A stretch of 64,000 bases of DNA from Rhizobacter sp. Root404. GTDB taxonomy: Bacteria; Pseudomonadota; Gammaproteobacteria; Burkholderiales; Burkholderiaceae_C. Below, piece after piece: positions 1 to 9,455 of this stretch (within the stretch, counting starts at the first letter, position 1; each line of letters begins with the position of its first letter). The DNA lies in contig NZ_LMDS01000001.1 of the NCBI RefSeq assembly GCF_001425865.1, positions 1 to 64,000 on the forward strand, written 5' to 3'. The position numbers and the translations under genes were made by a program. The notes below the pieces were generated by a model. It did no database searches, had not been told where the DNA came from, and was given only the letters and a program-made list of their open reading frames with translations.

Positions 1-840
1 GCCGAGGCCTCGACCTACGGCATCGCCCAGTACGCGCCGATCGCCTGTGCCGGCCCGCTGCTGGCGGCCGAGATCGACGCGATCACCAAGGCCCTGGCCC
101 ACCCGAAGCGCCCGCTGGTGGCGATCGTCGCCGGCAGCAAGGTCTCGACCAAGCTGAGCATCCTGCAGGCGCTGGCCAAGAACGTCGATCAGCTGATCGT
201 CGGCGGCGGCATCGCCAACACCTTCATGCTCGCCGCGGGCCTGCCGATCGGCAAGAGCCTGGCCGAGCCGACGCTGCTCGACGACGCCAAGGCGGTGATC
301 AAGGCGATGCAGGCGCGCGGCGCGGCGGTGCCGATCCCGACCGACGTGGTCACCGCGAAGGAGTTCAAGGCCGACGCCAAGGCGACCGTCAAGGCGGCCA
401 CCGACGTCGCCGCGGACGACCTGATCCTGGACATCGGCCCGCAGACCGCGAAGGCGCTGGCCGAGCAGTTGATGAAGGCCGGCACGATCGTCTGGAACGG
501 ACCCGTAGGCGTGTTCGAGTTCGACGCGTTCGCCGGCGGCACCGAAGCGATCGCGCGCGCGATCGCGAAGTCGGACGCGTTCAGCATCGCCGGCGGCGGC
601 GACACGCTGGCGGCGATCGCGAAGTACGGCATCGAGAAGGACGTGGGCTACATCTCCACCGGCGGCGGCGCCTTCCTCGAGGTGCTGGAGGGCAAGACGC
701 TGCCCCTGGCGGCGATCGCGAAGTACGGCATCGAGAAGGACGTGGGCTACATCTCCACCGGCGGCGGCGCCTTCCTCGAGGTGCTGGAGGGCAAGACGCT
801 GCCGGCGTTCGAGATCCTGCAGAAGCGCGCGGCCGCATAA
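1..840 (+). CDS. pgk: Phosphoglycerate kinase, 3' part, with a 33-residue tandem duplication
   Basis: Glycolysis/gluconeogenesis and Calvin-cycle enzyme (1,3-bisphosphoglycerate + ADP <-> 3-phosphoglycerate + ATP), cytosolic. The frame is open from base 1, so the start lies upstream of the window. What remains is mainly the C-terminal nucleotide-binding lobe: [27 protein letters not shown] and the glycine-rich AGGGDT and STGGGA motifs. The segment from LAAIAKYG to EGKTLP occurs twice in tandem (bases 607-705 and 706-804). The copies differ only at the last base, so the protein carries one extra STGGGA element before its normal [11 protein letters not shown] end. Other PGKs have a single copy, so this is either a recent in-frame duplication or an assembly error. 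Pyruvate kinase follows 91 nt downstream on the same strand, a common betaproteobacterial order. Confidence 0.95.
   Translation, partial: AEASTYGIAQYAPIACAGPLLAAEIDAITKALAHPKRPLVAIVAGSKVSTKLSILQALAKNVDQLIVGGGIANTFMLAAGLPIGKSLAEPTLLDDAKAVIKAMQARGAAVPIPTDVVTAKEFKADAKATVKAATDVAADDLILDIGPQTAKALAEQLMKAGTIVWNGPVGVFEFDAFAGGTEAIARAIAKSDAFSIAGGGDTLAAIAKYGIEKDVGYISTGGGAFLEVLEGKTLPLAAIAKYGIEKDVGYISTGGGAFLEVLEGKTLPAFEILQKRAAA
607..804 (+). repeat. Exact tandem duplication (2 x 99 bp) inside pgk
   Basis: Bases 607-705 are repeated immediately at 706-804 with only the last base different (c versus g, synonymous Pro codons). The unit is 99 bp, so the frame is kept and 33 residues are added. The near-absence of divergence, even at third positions, means a very recent event or an assembly artefact. 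Confidence 0.93.
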
Positions 841-893
841 CAATCATTCCCGCGTGCCGCGCTTGTAATCGCGCGGTAACCGCCGGGCGCTCC

Positions 894-899
894 GATAAT
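894..899 (+). promoter_or_regulatory. Candidate -10 element (GATAAT) for pyk
   Basis: GATAAT lies 32 nt before the pyk start codon. No convincing -35 is visible at 17 nt spacing. A ggag ribosome-binding site at about 921 precedes ATG 932. Confidence 0.4.
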
Positions 900-931
900 C
901 CGCCGACCAGAACAATACGGAGACTCCGCCC

Positions 932-2362
932 ATGCCCCGCGCCACCAAGATCGTCGCCACCCTCGGCCCCGCGTCCAGCTCACCCGAGGTGCTGGAGCGC
1001 ATGATCCGCGCCGGTGTGGACGTGGTGCGGATGAACTTCTCGCACGGCAAGGCGCAGGACCACATCGACCGCGCGACGCTGGTGCGCGAGATCGCCAAGC
1101 GCTGCGGCAAGGAGGTCGCGATCATGGCCGACCTGCAGGGGCCGAAGATCCGGATCGGCAAGTTCGACGGCGACAAGACGATGCTCGTGGTCGGCCAGTC
1201 GTTCGTGCTCGACGGCGCGACCACCGCGCTGGGCACCAACGAGCGCGTCGGTCTTGACTATAAGGAACTGCCGCGCGATGTGCGCGCCGGCGACATCCTG
1301 CTGCTCAACGACGGCCTGCTGAAGCTCGTGGTCGATGCGGTGCGCGGCGACGAGGTCCACACCACCGTCGTCGTCGGCGGCGAGCTGTCGAACAACAAGG
1401 GCATCAACAAGGCCGGCGGCGGCCTGACCGCGCCCGCGTTGACCGCGAAGGACATGGACGACATCAAGACCGCGATGAGCTTCCAGTGCGAATACCTCGC
1501 GGTCAGCTTCCCGAAGACCGCGACCGACATGGAGATGGCACGCCAGCTCGCCAACGTGGCCGGCGAACCGTGGCGCCACAAGCCGCAGCTGATCGCGAAG
1601 ATCGAGCGCAGCGAGGCGATCCCGGTGCTCGACCAGATCCTCAAGGCGTCCGACGGCATCATGGTCGCGCGTGGCGACCTCGCAGTCGAGGTCGGCAACG
1701 CCGCGGTGCCGGCGCTGCAGAAACGCATGATCAAGATGGCGCGCGAGATGGACCGCGTCGTCATCACCGCGACGCAGATGATGGAGTCGATGATCGTCAA
1801 CCCGGTGCCCACCCGCGCCGAGGTCAGCGACGTGGCCAACGCGGTGCTCGACGGCACCGACGCGGTGATGCTCAGTGCCGAGACGGCTGCCGGCAAGTAC
1901 CCGGTCGAGACGATCGAGATGATGGCCAGCATCTGCGTCGAGGCCGAGAACGCGGAGGAGATCGCACTCGACGCGAGCTTCACGAACAAGACCTTCGCGC
2001 GGATCGACCAGTCGATCGCGATGGGCGCGCTGTTCACCGCCTACCACCTCGGCTGCAAGGCGATCCTGGCGCTGACCGAGTCCGGCTCGACCGCGCTGTG
2101 GATGAGCCGCCACCGCATCCACGTGCCGATCTACGGCCTGACCTCGCAGGTGCGCAGCCAGCGCCGCATGGCGCTGTACCGCAACGTCACGCCGATGCTG
2201 ATGCCCAACTTCAGCGACCGCGACCAGGCCCTGGCCGAGGCCGAGGCGCTGCTGGTGCAGAGCGGCGTGCTCGACCCCGGCGACACCTACGCGATCACCT
2301 GCGGCGAGCCGATGGGCCACCCGGGCGGCACCAACATGCTGAAGGTCTGCCGGGTGGCGTGA
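932..2362 (+). CDS. pyk: Pyruvate kinase
   Basis: Converts phosphoenolpyruvate + ADP to pyruvate + ATP, the last step of glycolysis. The 476-residue length is normal for a bacterial type II enzyme. The barrel begins with TKIVATLGPASS; RMNFSHG (about 33-39) is the N-terminal substrate loop. IAKIERSEA (about 220) carries the catalytic lysine, MVARGDLAVE (about 243) holds metal ligands and ITATQMMESM (about 278) is the usual signature. The C-terminal regulatory domain starts near residue 345 and ends GEPMGHPGGTNMLKV. ATG 932 was chosen because it gives the conserved MPRATKIVATLGP start and has a ggag ribosome-binding site. The stop codon overlaps a strong inverted repeat shared with the convergent gene. 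Confidence 0.97.
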   Translation: MPRATKIVATLGPASSSPEVLERMIRAGVDVVRMNFSHGKAQDHIDRATLVREIAKRCGKEVAIMADLQGPKIRIGKFDGDKTMLVVGQSFVLDGATTALGTNERVGLDYKELPRDVRAGDILLLNDGLLKLVVDAVRGDEVHTTVVVGGELSNNKGINKAGGGLTAPALTAKDMDDIKTAMSFQCEYLAVSFPKTATDMEMARQLANVAGEPWRHKPQLIAKIERSEAIPVLDQILKASDGIMVARGDLAVEVGNAAVPALQKRMIKMAREMDRVVITATQMMESMIVNPVPTRAEVSDVANAVLDGTDAVMLSAETAAGKYPVETIEMMASICVEAENAEEIALDASFTNKTFARIDQSIAMGALFTAYHLGCKAILALTESGSTALWMSRHRIHVPIYGLTSQVRSQRRMALYRNVTPMLMPNFSDRDQALAEAEALLVQSGVLDPGDTYAITCGEPMGHPGGTNMLKVCRVA

Positions 2363-2379
2363 CCCGCGCCACGCGGGTC
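2361..2379. terminator. Hairpin between convergent pyk and DUF481 gene
   Basis: GACCCGCG, a 3-nt loop (CCA), then CGCGGGTC: an 8-bp perfect GC stem overlapping the pyk stop and 2 nt before the end of the opposing gene. There is no clear T-tract on either side, so it may be a bidirectional terminator or a transcript-end stabiliser. Confidence 0.5.
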
Positions 2380-2381
2380 GG

Positions 2382-3149
2382 TCAGTCGAGCTTGACCGAG
2401 ATGCCGGTGACGAATAGGGTGTCGCCCTTCTTCAGGCCGGCGCCCGGGTCGCTGTTGTAGCGGTAGTTCAGACCGGCGGTCAGGCTCAGCGCGTTGGTCA
2501 TCGCGACCGACAGGCCCGAATCGAACACGCCGCGGTAGCCGCCGCCGCTGCGCAGCGCCGGGTAGAGCGAGAGCTTCTGGTGGAAGCTGGTCGTCTCGGT
2601 CCACTGGTGGCGCGATTCCTCGGCCAGCAGCGCCTCGGCGCGGCCGTAGCGGCTGCGGAATCCGCCGTTCACGTCCGCCGGGTCGACGTACCGGTCCTCG
2701 GTGTAGCCGAGGCCGGCCGAGAGGTCGAAGGTCAGCGTGTCGGTCTTGACCACGTGCCGGCCGACGCCGCCGAACAGCGACGCGCGGGACGACACATTGG
2801 CAGGCTTGTCGCGCAGGAAGTCGGCCTTGCCGAAGCCGAACCACGCGGGCGTGATGTCTTGGTCGTACTGCGTGCCCAAGGCCAGGTTCTCGACCGTCGT
2901 GACGCCGTCGGTGCGGCCCCAGTTCGCCTTGCCGCCGAGCTGCCACTTGCTGTCGGCGGTGGCGCGCACCGCGTCGCCGCTGAGGTTGACGCTGGACGCG
3001 CTGGTGTTGCCGGAGGCATAGCTCGCCCCCGCGCCGAAGGCGGAACGGAACTGGCCGTCGGGCTTGATCGTGGCCTGAGCCTGCGCGAGTGCGAGTGTCG
3101 GCGCGAGGAGCAGCAGCGCCGTGAGCGGGAAGGCGGGACGAAACATCAT
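2382..3149 (-). CDS. DUF481 (YdiY-like) outer-membrane protein
   Basis: Predicted secreted beta-barrel protein of 255 residues. It begins with MMFRPAFPLTALLLLAPTLALAQAQ, a clear Sec signal peptide cleaved near ALAQA. The mature part alternates polar and hydrophobic residues, as in DUF481 proteins (for example GLGYTEDRYVDPADV, LSLTAGLNYRYNSDPG), and ends with a strand (LFVTGISVKLD). I chose the start at 3149 because aaggaa precedes it at good spacing; an in-frame start at 3173 would add eight residues before the signal. The family was found with E. coli YdiY and its function is unknown. The gene stands alone between convergent pyk and divergent threonine ammonia-lyase. Confidence 0.82.
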   Translation of the reverse strand: MMFRPAFPLTALLLLAPTLALAQAQATIKPDGQFRSAFGAGASYASGNTSASSVNLSGDAVRATADSKWQLGGKANWGRTDGVTTVENLALGTQYDQDITPAWFGFGKADFLRDKPANVSSRASLFGGVGRHVVKTDTLTFDLSAGLGYTEDRYVDPADVNGGFRSRYGRAEALLAEESRHQWTETTSFHQKLSLYPALRSGGGYRGVFDSGLSVAMTNALSLTAGLNYRYNSDPGAGLKKGDTLFVTGISVKLD

Positions 3150-3251
3150 GGGGTTCCTTCGATCGAACTGCAAAAGTGGTCGAGGCTACAGACGCCGCTG
3201 CCGCGCGTATGTAGGACCCCAGGCAGCGTGTGTGGCGTGAACCGGCCGCGC

Positions 3252-3257
3252 CACAAT
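3252..3257 (+). promoter_or_regulatory. Candidate -10 (CACAAT) directly before the threonine ammonia-lyase start
   Basis: CACAAT ends 5 nt before ATG 3263, a spacing that would put the transcript start at or next to the start codon (leaderless mRNA). There is no Shine-Dalgarno-like sequence in front of this ATG. The same arrangement is seen at 16173 and 23333. Confidence 0.4.
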
Positions 3258-3262
3258 GCGGC

Positions 3263-4489
3263 ATGACCGCGACCGACTCGACCCCGACGCTGACCCTCGC
3301 CGACATCCAGGCCGCCGCCGAGCGCCTGCGCGGCGAAGTGATCGACACCCCGTGCATGCCCTCGCGCACCCTGTCGGCGCTGACCGGCTGCGAGGTGTTC
3401 CTCAAGTTCGAGAACCTGCAGTTCACCGCGTCGTTCAAGGAACGCGGCGCGCTCAATAAGATGGCGCAACTGACGGCCGCCGAGCGCGCCAGCGGCGTGC
3501 TCGCGGTCTCGGCCGGCAACCACGCGCAGGGCGTGGCCTACCACGCGCAGCGCATGGGCATTCCGGCGACGATCGTGATGCCGCGCTTTGCGCCGGCGGT
3601 GAAGGTCGAACGCACGCGCGGCTTCGGCGCTACCGTGGTGCTCGAGGGTGACACCTTCGACGACGCCCGCGCCCATGGCCTGCAGCTCGCGCAATCGCGC
3701 GGGCTGACGCTGGTGCACCCGTACGACGACCTGGCGGTGATCGCCGGGCAGGGCACGATCGGCCTGGAGATGCTGGCGCAGCAGCCGTCGATCGACACGT
3801 TGGTGGTCGCGATCGGCGGCGGTGGCCTGATCTCGGGCGTCGCGACCGCGGCGCGCGCGCTGCGGCCCGACATCGAGGTGATCGGCGTGCAGACCGAGCG
3901 TTTCCCCGCCGCGTGGAACGCCCAGCACGGCCAATCGCGCGAGAGCGGGCAGGCGACGATCGCCGACGGCATCGCGGTCAAGTCGCCGGGCGCGCTGACC
4001 GTGCCGTTGATCAAGCAGCGCGTCGACGACATCGTTCTCGTCAGCGAGGACGACATCGAGCAGGCGATCCTGATGCTGCTCGAGATCGAAAAGACGGTGG
4101 TCGAAGGCGCCGGTGGCGTCGGCCTGGCCGCCTTGCTGAAGCATGGCGATCGTTTCAAGGGCCGCAGGGTCGGGCTGATCCTGTGCGGCGGCAACATCGA
4201 GCCGCTGGTGCTGGCCGAGATCATCGAGCGCGGCATGGTCAAGTCCGGGCGCCTCGCGCGATTGCGCTTCGACGTGCGCGACGTGCCCGGCGCACTGGCC
4301 GACGTCGCGACGCTGCTCGGCAAGCTCGGCGCGAACATCGACGAGGTCCAGCACCAGCGCGCGTTCACGTCGCTGTCGGTCGAGCGGGCGCAGATCGAGG
4401 TCGTGGTGCAGACGCGCGGCGTCGCGCACATCGAGCAGATCCTGGTCGCGATGCGCGCGCAGGGCTACCACGCCGAGCGCATCGGATAG
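3263..4489 (+). CDS. ilvA: Threonine ammonia-lyase (PLP, ACT-like C-terminus)
   Basis: Deaminates threonine to 2-oxobutanoate and ammonia, feeding isoleucine synthesis or threonine breakdown. It is a 408-residue fold-type II PLP enzyme. [14 protein letters not shown] contains the Schiff-base lysine at about position 59, AGNHAQG follows, and the glycine loop IGGGGLISG (about 186) binds the PLP phosphate. From about residue 325 an ACT-like domain is seen ([29 protein letters not shown]). With one short ACT-like region it matches the shorter tdcB/ilvA1 type (about 400 residues) rather than the ~510-residue biosynthetic form, so the symbol is tentative. The start at ATG 3263 gives [18 protein letters not shown]; upstream in-frame codons would run over the promoter. 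Confidence 0.92.
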   Translation: MTATDSTPTLTLADIQAAAERLRGEVIDTPCMPSRTLSALTGCEVFLKFENLQFTASFKERGALNKMAQLTAAERASGVLAVSAGNHAQGVAYHAQRMGIPATIVMPRFAPAVKVERTRGFGATVVLEGDTFDDARAHGLQLAQSRGLTLVHPYDDLAVIAGQGTIGLEMLAQQPSIDTLVVAIGGGGLISGVATAARALRPDIEVIGVQTERFPAAWNAQHGQSRESGQATIADGIAVKSPGALTVPLIKQRVDDIVLVSEDDIEQAILMLLEIEKTVVEGAGGVGLAALLKHGDRFKGRRVGLILCGGNIEPLVLAEIIERGMVKSGRLARLRFDVRDVPGALADVATLLGKLGANIDEVQHQRAFTSLSVERAQIEVVVQTRGVAHIEQILVAMRAQGYHAERIG

Positions 4490-4522
4490 CCCGCGCGGAG
4501 CGGTCGGTTGCAGGGTGCTCGG

Positions 4523-4528
4523 TACAAT
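4523..4528 (+). promoter_or_regulatory. Candidate -10 element (TACAAT) for fba
   Basis: TACAAT lies 58 nt upstream of ATG 4587 in the 97-nt gap after the threonine ammonia-lyase gene. The predicted 5' leader is about 50 nt. No clear -35 hexamer at 17 nt. Confidence 0.45.
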
Positions 4529-4586
4529 TCGCCGAGTTACGGCGCAGTTTCACGCCGGCCCCACTCATCGCTCACAGGAGACTGCC

Positions 4587-5648
4587 ATGCTCGTTTCGTT
4601 GCGCCAGCTGTTGGACCACGCCGCCGAGAACGGCTACGGCATTCCGGCCTTCAACGTCAACAACCTGGAGCAGGTGCAGGCGGTCATGACCGCCGCCGAC
4701 GAGGTCGGCTCGCCGGTCATCCTGCAGGCCAGCGCCGGCGCGCGCAAGTACGCTGGCGAGCCCTTCATCAAGCACCTGATCCTCGCGGCCGTCGAGCAGT
4801 GGCCGCACATCCCGCTGGTGATGCACCAGGACCACGGCCAGAGCCCCGAGGTCTGCAAGGGCGCGATCGAGCTGGGCTTCAGCTCGGTGATGATGGACGG
4901 CTCGCTGCAGGCCGACGGCAAGACCATCGCGAGCTTCGACTACAACGTCGACGTGACCCGCCGGGTCGTCGACATGGCCCACAAGCTGGGCGTCACGGTC
5001 GAGGGCGAGCTCGGCTGCCTCGGTTCGCTCGAAACGATGAAGGGCGACAAGGAAGACGGCCACGGCACCGAGGCCACGATGACCCGCGACCAGCTGCTGA
5101 CCGACCCGGAAGAGGCGGCCGAATTCGTCAAGCGCACCCAGCTCGACGCGCTCGCGATCGCGATCGGCACCAGCCACGGCGCCTACAAGTTCACCCGCAA
5201 GCCCACCGGCGACATCCTCGCGATCGACCGCATCAAGGACATCCACAAGCGCATCCCGAACACCCATCTGGTGATGCACGGCTCCAGCAGCGTGCCGCAG
5301 GACCTGCTCGCGGTGATCCGCGAATACGGCGGCAACATGAAGGAGACCTACGGCGTGCCCGTCTCCGAGATCCAGGAGGCCATCAAGCACGGCGTGCGCA
5401 AGATCAACATCGACACCGACGTGCGCCTGGCGATGACCGCGGCGATCCGCAAGTTCTTCGCCGAGAACCCGGAGAAGTTCGACCCGCGCGACTACCTCAA
5501 GCCGGCCCGCGAGGCCGCGAAGAAGATCTGCCGCCAGCGCTATGTCGAGTTCGGCTGCGAAGGGCAGGCGGGCAAGATCAAGGCGCAGAGCCTGCCGCAG
5601 GTCGCGCAGCGCTACGCGGCCGGGGAGCTGGCGCAGACCGTCGTCTGA
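4587..5648 (+). CDS. fba: Class II fructose-bisphosphate aldolase
   Basis: Cleaves fructose 1,6-bisphosphate to dihydroxyacetone phosphate and glyceraldehyde 3-phosphate; Zn-dependent. The length of 353 residues and the start [26 protein letters not shown] fit the class II 'Calvin' subtype common in betaproteobacteria. Visible signatures: HQDHG (about 79-83), the GTSHGAYK zinc/phosphate loop (about 194), [10 protein letters not shown] (about 229) and [11 protein letters not shown] (about 272). ATG 4587 follows caggagactgcc. It is transcribed alone from its own TACAAT promoter and is followed by a strong terminator-like hairpin. Confidence 0.96.
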   Translation: MLVSLRQLLDHAAENGYGIPAFNVNNLEQVQAVMTAADEVGSPVILQASAGARKYAGEPFIKHLILAAVEQWPHIPLVMHQDHGQSPEVCKGAIELGFSSVMMDGSLQADGKTIASFDYNVDVTRRVVDMAHKLGVTVEGELGCLGSLETMKGDKEDGHGTEATMTRDQLLTDPEEAAEFVKRTQLDALAIAIGTSHGAYKFTRKPTGDILAIDRIKDIHKRIPNTHLVMHGSSSVPQDLLAVIREYGGNMKETYGVPVSEIQEAIKHGVRKINIDTDVRLAMTAAIRKFFAENPEKFDPRDYLKPAREAAKKICRQRYVEFGCEGQAGKIKAQSLPQVAQRYAAGELAQTVV

Positions 5649-5675
5649 CCCCGCGCGCTTCGCGCCGTGCCCTTC

Positions 5676-5699
5676 GAGACCCCGCCCCGGCGGGGTCTC
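5676..5699 (+). terminator. Rho-independent-like terminator after fba
   Basis: GAGACCCCGC, a 4-nt loop (CCCG), then GCGGGGTCTC: a perfect 10-bp stem starting 28 nt after the fba stop. The following ctgcttggg is only weakly T-rich. Confidence 0.7.
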
Positions 5700-5824
5700 C
5701 TGCTTGGGACGTGCAGTCGTGTGCGAAACGCGCGACGACAATGCAAACAATATTGAAAGCAATCGTTGTGGCGCCGTCCGCCGCGCATGATCCGGTGCCC
5801 CCGGAAGCGCGCGGACCGGCTCCC

Positions 5825-5830
5825 TACAAT
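5825..5830 (+). promoter_or_regulatory. Candidate -10 element (TACAAT) for purC
   Basis: TACAAT lies 52 nt before the purC ATG in the 234-nt gap after fba. Apart from the fba hairpin and this element I see nothing else in that gap. Confidence 0.45.
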
Positions 5831-5882
5831 TTGAGCCTCCCCTCCACGCGTTTCCAGGCGTGCCTCGCGGCACGAACCGACC

Positions 5883-6797
5883 ATGATCCACGACCTGACC
5901 GCCACGCCCCCGCTGCTCGAAACCAGCCTGCATTCGCTGCCGCTGCTGGCGCGCGGCAAGGTGCGGGACAACTATGCGGTCGGCACCGACCGCATGCTGA
6001 TGGTCGCCACCGACCGGCTCAGCGCCTTCGATGTGGTGATGGGCGAGCCCATCCCCGGCAAGGGCGCGCTGCTGACCGCGATGGCGATGTTCTGGTTCGC
6101 GCACCTCGAAGGCATCGTGCCGAACCACCTCACCGGTGACGATCCGCTGAGCGTCGTCGCGCCCGACGAGCGCGAGCAGGTGCGGGGCCGCTCGATGCTG
6201 GTCAAGCGCCTCAAGCCGTTGCCGATCGAGGCGGTGGTGCGCGGCTACCTGGCCGGCAGCGGCTGGCAGGAGTACCAGAAGAGCCAGTCGGTCTGCGGCG
6301 TCGCGCTGCCGCCGGGCCTGAAGAACGCCTCGAAGCTGCCGGCGCCGATCTTCACGCCGGCCACCAAGGCCGAGATGGGCGACCACGATGAGAACATCGA
6401 CTTCGCGCGCATGACCGAGATCGTCGGTCCGGCCCTCGCGAACCAGGTGCGCGACACCGCGATCAAGCTGTACACCGCCGCCGCCGCGCTCGCCCTGACC
6501 AAGGGCATGATCATCGCCGACACCAAGTTCGAGTTCGGACTCGACGCCGACGGCACGCTGGTGCTGATGGACGAGGTGCTGACGCCCGACTCCTCGCGCT
6601 TCTGGCCGGTCGAGGGCTACGCCGAAGGCAGCAACCCGCCGAGCTACGACAAGCAGTTCGTGCGCGACTGGCTCGAGCAGGTCCGCGTCGACGGCCAACC
6701 GTGGGCCAAGCGCCCGCCGGCCCCGGCACTGCCGGCCGCAGTGATTGCACAGACCGCCGGGCGCTACCGCGAAGCCCTGGAACGGCTCACCACATGA
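5883..6797 (+). CDS. purC: Phosphoribosylaminoimidazole-succinocarboxamide synthase (SAICAR synthetase)
   Basis: Joins CAIR and aspartate with ATP to give SAICAR in de novo purine synthesis. 304 residues, the length of the longer proteobacterial/yeast-like type. GKVRDNY (25-31) is the N-terminal ATP loop, [11 protein letters not shown] the catalytic segment, [13 protein letters not shown] and [16 protein letters not shown] the substrate region, and [10 protein letters not shown] with [15 protein letters not shown] the metal/nucleotide site. ATG 5883 is preceded by a tacaat promoter but only a weak ribosome-binding site. The downstream TPR-like gene starts in the stop codon (ATGA overlap), so the two are probably translationally coupled. 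Confidence 0.96.
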   Translation: MIHDLTATPPLLETSLHSLPLLARGKVRDNYAVGTDRMLMVATDRLSAFDVVMGEPIPGKGALLTAMAMFWFAHLEGIVPNHLTGDDPLSVVAPDEREQVRGRSMLVKRLKPLPIEAVVRGYLAGSGWQEYQKSQSVCGVALPPGLKNASKLPAPIFTPATKAEMGDHDENIDFARMTEIVGPALANQVRDTAIKLYTAAAALALTKGMIIADTKFEFGLDADGTLVLMDEVLTPDSSRFWPVEGYAEGSNPPSYDKQFVRDWLEQVRVDGQPWAKRPPAPALPAAVIAQTAGRYREALERLTT

Positions 6798-7894
6798 AAT
6801 CGCGCCTCCTGAGTCGACTCGATACCGACATCAGGGAGGCGTCCCACCCGCTGGCCGCCGACAGCCTGCGCTGCGAACGCGCGGCCTACCTGGCCCGGCT
6901 CGGCGATTTTGACGAAGCGCGGCGCGAGATCGCGGCGCTGCGCGAGCGCTACGGCCCGCAGCCAAGCACCGCGATCAGCGCCTGGCTGCATCTGGCCGAG
7001 GCGCTGGTCGGCCACTACACCAATCTCGGGCCGGCCGTTCGTGACAAGCTGGCGCGTGCCCATGCGCTGAGCGCCGCTGGCGGGCTCAAGCCGTTGCAGG
7101 CGCTCAGTGCGGCCTGGCTCGCGCACCTCGACTACCTGGCCATGGATGCGACGGCGCTGGTGCGGCGTGCGTCCGAGGCGCTGTCGCTGGCCGAGGCCGA
7201 CCACCACGCGGCGCTGGCCCGGGTCAAGCTCGTGATCGCGCAGGCTTACCACGAGGCCGGCCGCTACGACCGGGCTCAGCCCTGGTACCAGCAGGCGCGC
7301 CGCCACGCGACCGCCGACGGCGACGACGCGACCTTGAGCGCGATGATGTGGAATATGGCCTCGTTGCGCGTGGCCGCCTGGCGCCAGCTGGCGGCGCGTG
7401 GCACGCCAGGGGCCGACAGCGAGATGCACCTGCTGCTCGGCGCCGAATCGACGGCCCATTTCGACGCGATGGTCGGCGTGCGCAGCCTCAGCGCGCTGCA
7501 GCCGATCCTGCGCGCGCAGGTGTGCGCGCTGCTCGGTCGCGACGACGAAGCGCTGGCGCTGTTCGAGGCGCATCTGGACGATTCGCTGCGCCAGGGCATG
7601 GAGCCGGTCGCCGGCATCCTGCTGGCCGACCGGGCCTGGTGCCGGTTGCAGGCGCGGCATGCGGTCTCGGCACGCGCCGACGCGACCGCCGCGGCGGCGG
7701 CACTCGACCGGCCCGGCAGCGCCTGCGACCGCGCCCCCGGCCACACCCGCCTGGCGCAGGTATCCGAGGCGCTGGGCGATTCGGCGGCCGCCCGACGCCA
7801 GCATGCGCTGGGGGCCGCAGCGTGGTCGGACCTCGAGAACGACCAGGCCCGCCTGATCGCGGCACTGGACGCTGCCGCGTTCGTCCCGGGCTGA
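6794..7894 (+). CDS. Hypothetical TPR-like helical protein
   Basis: 366 residues, no signal peptide or membrane segment. The sequence is almost entirely amphipathic helix pairs rich in Ala/Leu/Arg, with degenerate tetratricopeptide spacing: [20 protein letters not shown] (about 30-49), [19 protein letters not shown] (about 138-156) and later [17 protein letters not shown]. Such repeats usually mediate protein contacts. The start at 6794 overlaps the purC stop by 4 nt. It ends 28 nt before the convergent cnoX gene. I do not recognise a specific family, and the link to purine synthesis is positional only. Confidence 0.7.
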   Translation: MKSRLLSRLDTDIREASHPLAADSLRCERAAYLARLGDFDEARREIAALRERYGPQPSTAISAWLHLAEALVGHYTNLGPAVRDKLARAHALSAAGGLKPLQALSAAWLAHLDYLAMDATALVRRASEALSLAEADHHAALARVKLVIAQAYHEAGRYDRAQPWYQQARRHATADGDDATLSAMMWNMASLRVAAWRQLAARGTPGADSEMHLLLGAESTAHFDAMVGVRSLSALQPILRAQVCALLGRDDEALALFEAHLDDSLRQGMEPVAGILLADRAWCRLQARHAVSARADATAAAAALDRPGSACDRAPGHTRLAQVSEALGDSAAARRQHALGAAAWSDLENDQARLIAALDAAAFVPG

Positions 7895-7922
7895 GATCGC
7901 ACCCGGGGCCGCGGCGCCGGCG

Positions 7923-8870
7923 TCAGAACAGCGTCATGCTGAGCTTGCGGCGATAGCCGTCGACGACCGGGTCGGCGGGCGTCACCGCCGCCTGGCCGGC
8001 CAGTTCCAGCTTGCCCTTCGGCGCGGCGGCGGCCTCGGCCTTGGTCGGCGCCGGCTTGGTCATCAGCTCGAGGATCGCGACGAAGGTCTTGCGCGCGAGT
8101 TCGTCCTTCCAGGCCTTGTCGCGCATCAGGATCTCGAGCAGCTCGTCGAGCGCCTGGGTGAAGCGCTGGGCCGCGAAGTGGCCTTGCGCGAGCTCGAAGC
8201 GCGCGTCGAAATCGCGCTTGTTGGCGGCGATCGCGGCGGCGAGCTGGTCGGGCGAGCGCGCTGCGCCGGCCTGTTCGCAGGCCTCGAGCCAGCGGCCCGC
8301 GGCGGCCAGGCGCGCGTCGAGCATCACCTTGGTCGCGACCGGCTCGTAGGCGCGGCGGGCTTCCTCGATGCGGCCGGCGCCGAGCAGCGCGCGCAGGTAG
8401 TCGTAGCGGGCGGCGTCGTTGCCGGGGTTGACGGCGACCGCCTCCTGCAGCTTCTCGAGCGCGCTGTCGGTGTCGCCATCGGCCAGCAGCGCCTGCGCCT
8501 CCTCGACGTCCTCGGCCGCCGCGACTGCCTCGCTGCTGGGCACGTGCTTGTCGAGGAAGGCACGCACTTGCGCCTCGGGCAGCGCGCCGACGAAGCCGTC
8601 GACCGGCTGCCCGCCCTTGAACAGCACGCAGAACGGGATGCTGCGCACGCCGAACATCTGCGACAGCTGGCCGGCGATCTCGGGCTGCTCGTCGGAGTTG
8701 AGCTTGGCCAGCACGAAGCGGCCCCCGTAGTCGGTCTCGAGCTTCTCCAGCACCGGGCCGAGCGACTTGCACGGGCCGCACCACGGGGCCCAGATGTCGA
8801 GCAGCACCGGCTGCTGCATCGAGGCGGTGATCAGGTCGGATTCGAAGTTCTGCAGCGAAATGTCTTGCAT
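7923..8870 (-). CDS. cnoX: Thioredoxin-fold co-chaperone CnoX (YbbN family)
   Basis: Predicted cytosolic chaperone/redoxin that holds and protects clients during oxidative (hypochlorous acid) stress and hands them to GroEL or DnaK. 315 residues: an N-terminal thioredoxin domain (about 1-108) with [10 protein letters not shown] (Cys31 and Cys34) and the cis-proline segment [11 protein letters not shown], then a helical TPR-like region (about 120-290), as in E. coli YbbN. The intact CxxC suggests retained reductase activity; E. coli CnoX itself has SxxC. ATG 8870 gives the proper [13 protein letters not shown] start. The gene is divergent from purE with an 87-nt shared promoter region. It ends with an Ala/Lys-rich linker and [11 protein letters not shown]. 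Confidence 0.9.
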   Translation of the reverse strand: MQDISLQNFESDLITASMQQPVLLDIWAPWCGPCKSLGPVLEKLETDYGGRFVLAKLNSDEQPEIAGQLSQMFGVRSIPFCVLFKGGQPVDGFVGALPEAQVRAFLDKHVPSSEAVAAAEDVEEAQALLADGDTDSALEKLQEAVAVNPGNDAARYDYLRALLGAGRIEEARRAYEPVATKVMLDARLAAAGRWLEACEQAGAARSPDQLAAAIAANKRDFDARFELAQGHFAAQRFTQALDELLEILMRDKAWKDELARKTFVAILELMTKPAPTKAEAAAAPKGKLELAGQAAVTPADPVVDGYRRKLSMTLF

Positions 8871-8923
8871 GGCGGGAGGTTCCGGAGCGGCGGCACGAGG
8901 CGGGGAGATGGCGCCGCGCCGCC

Positions 8924-8929
8924 TACAAT
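8924..8929 (+). promoter_or_regulatory. Candidate -10 element (TACAAT) for purE-purK-tsaC
   Basis: TACAAT lies 28 nt before the TTG start of purE, inside the 87-nt divergent intergenic region with cnoX. Confidence 0.45.
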
Positions 8930-8957
8930 TCAAGTTCATCAGCACCTGGAGCGAGCC

Positions 8958-9455
8958 TTGAGCAGCGCCCCCGTGGTGGTCGGCGTGGTGATGGGTTCCA
9001 GCAGCGACTGGGACACCCTGCGCGCGGCCACCGAGATTCTCGCCGAGTTCGGCATCGCCCACGAAGCCCGCGTCGTCTCGGCCCACCGCATGCCGGACGA
9101 GATGTTCGCGTACGCCGAGCAGGCTGCGCCGCGCGGCCTGAAGGCGATCATCGCCGGCGCCGGCGGCGCCGCGCACCTGCCCGGCATGCTGGCCGCCAAG
9201 ACCACCGTGCCGGTGCTCGGCGTGCCGGTCGCGAGCCGGCATCTGCAGGGTGTCGATTCCCTGCACTCGATCGTGCAGATGCCCAAGGGCATCCCGGTCG
9301 CGACCTTCGCGATCGGGATCGCCGGCGCCGCGAATGCGGCGCTGTTCGCGGTCGCGATGCTGGCCAACGAGGATCCGGCGCTGCGCGCGAAGCTCGATGC
9401 CTTCCGCGCGCGCCAGACCGACGCCGCGCGGGCCATGTCGGCCGAGCTGAAATGA
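8958..9455 (+). CDS. purE: N5-carboxyaminoimidazole ribonucleotide mutase
   Basis: Converts N5-CAIR to CAIR in de novo purine synthesis; acts with PurK encoded next. 165 residues, normal for class I Pur[11 protein letters not shown] (9-18) is the substrate phosphate loop, [11 protein letters not shown] (39-49) holds the catalytic histidine at 43, and [12 protein letters not shown] is the conserved loop. I chose the TTG at 8958 because ggag sits six bases upstream and no ATG lies before the GSSSDW motif; the GTG codons at about 8973 would leave almost no N-terminal strand. It overlaps purK by 4 nt (ATGA). Confidence 0.95.
   Translation: MSSAPVVVGVVMGSSSDWDTLRAATEILAEFGIAHEARVVSAHRMPDEMFAYAEQAAPRGLKAIIAGAGGAAHLPGMLAAKTTVPVLGVPVASRHLQGVDSLHSIVQMPKGIPVATFAIGIAGAANAALFAVAMLANEDPALRAKLDAFRARQTDAARAMSAELK

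Noticed and set aside
607..804. Tandem repeat considered as CRISPR or satellite
   Set aside because: Only two copies, coding, in frame and without spacers.
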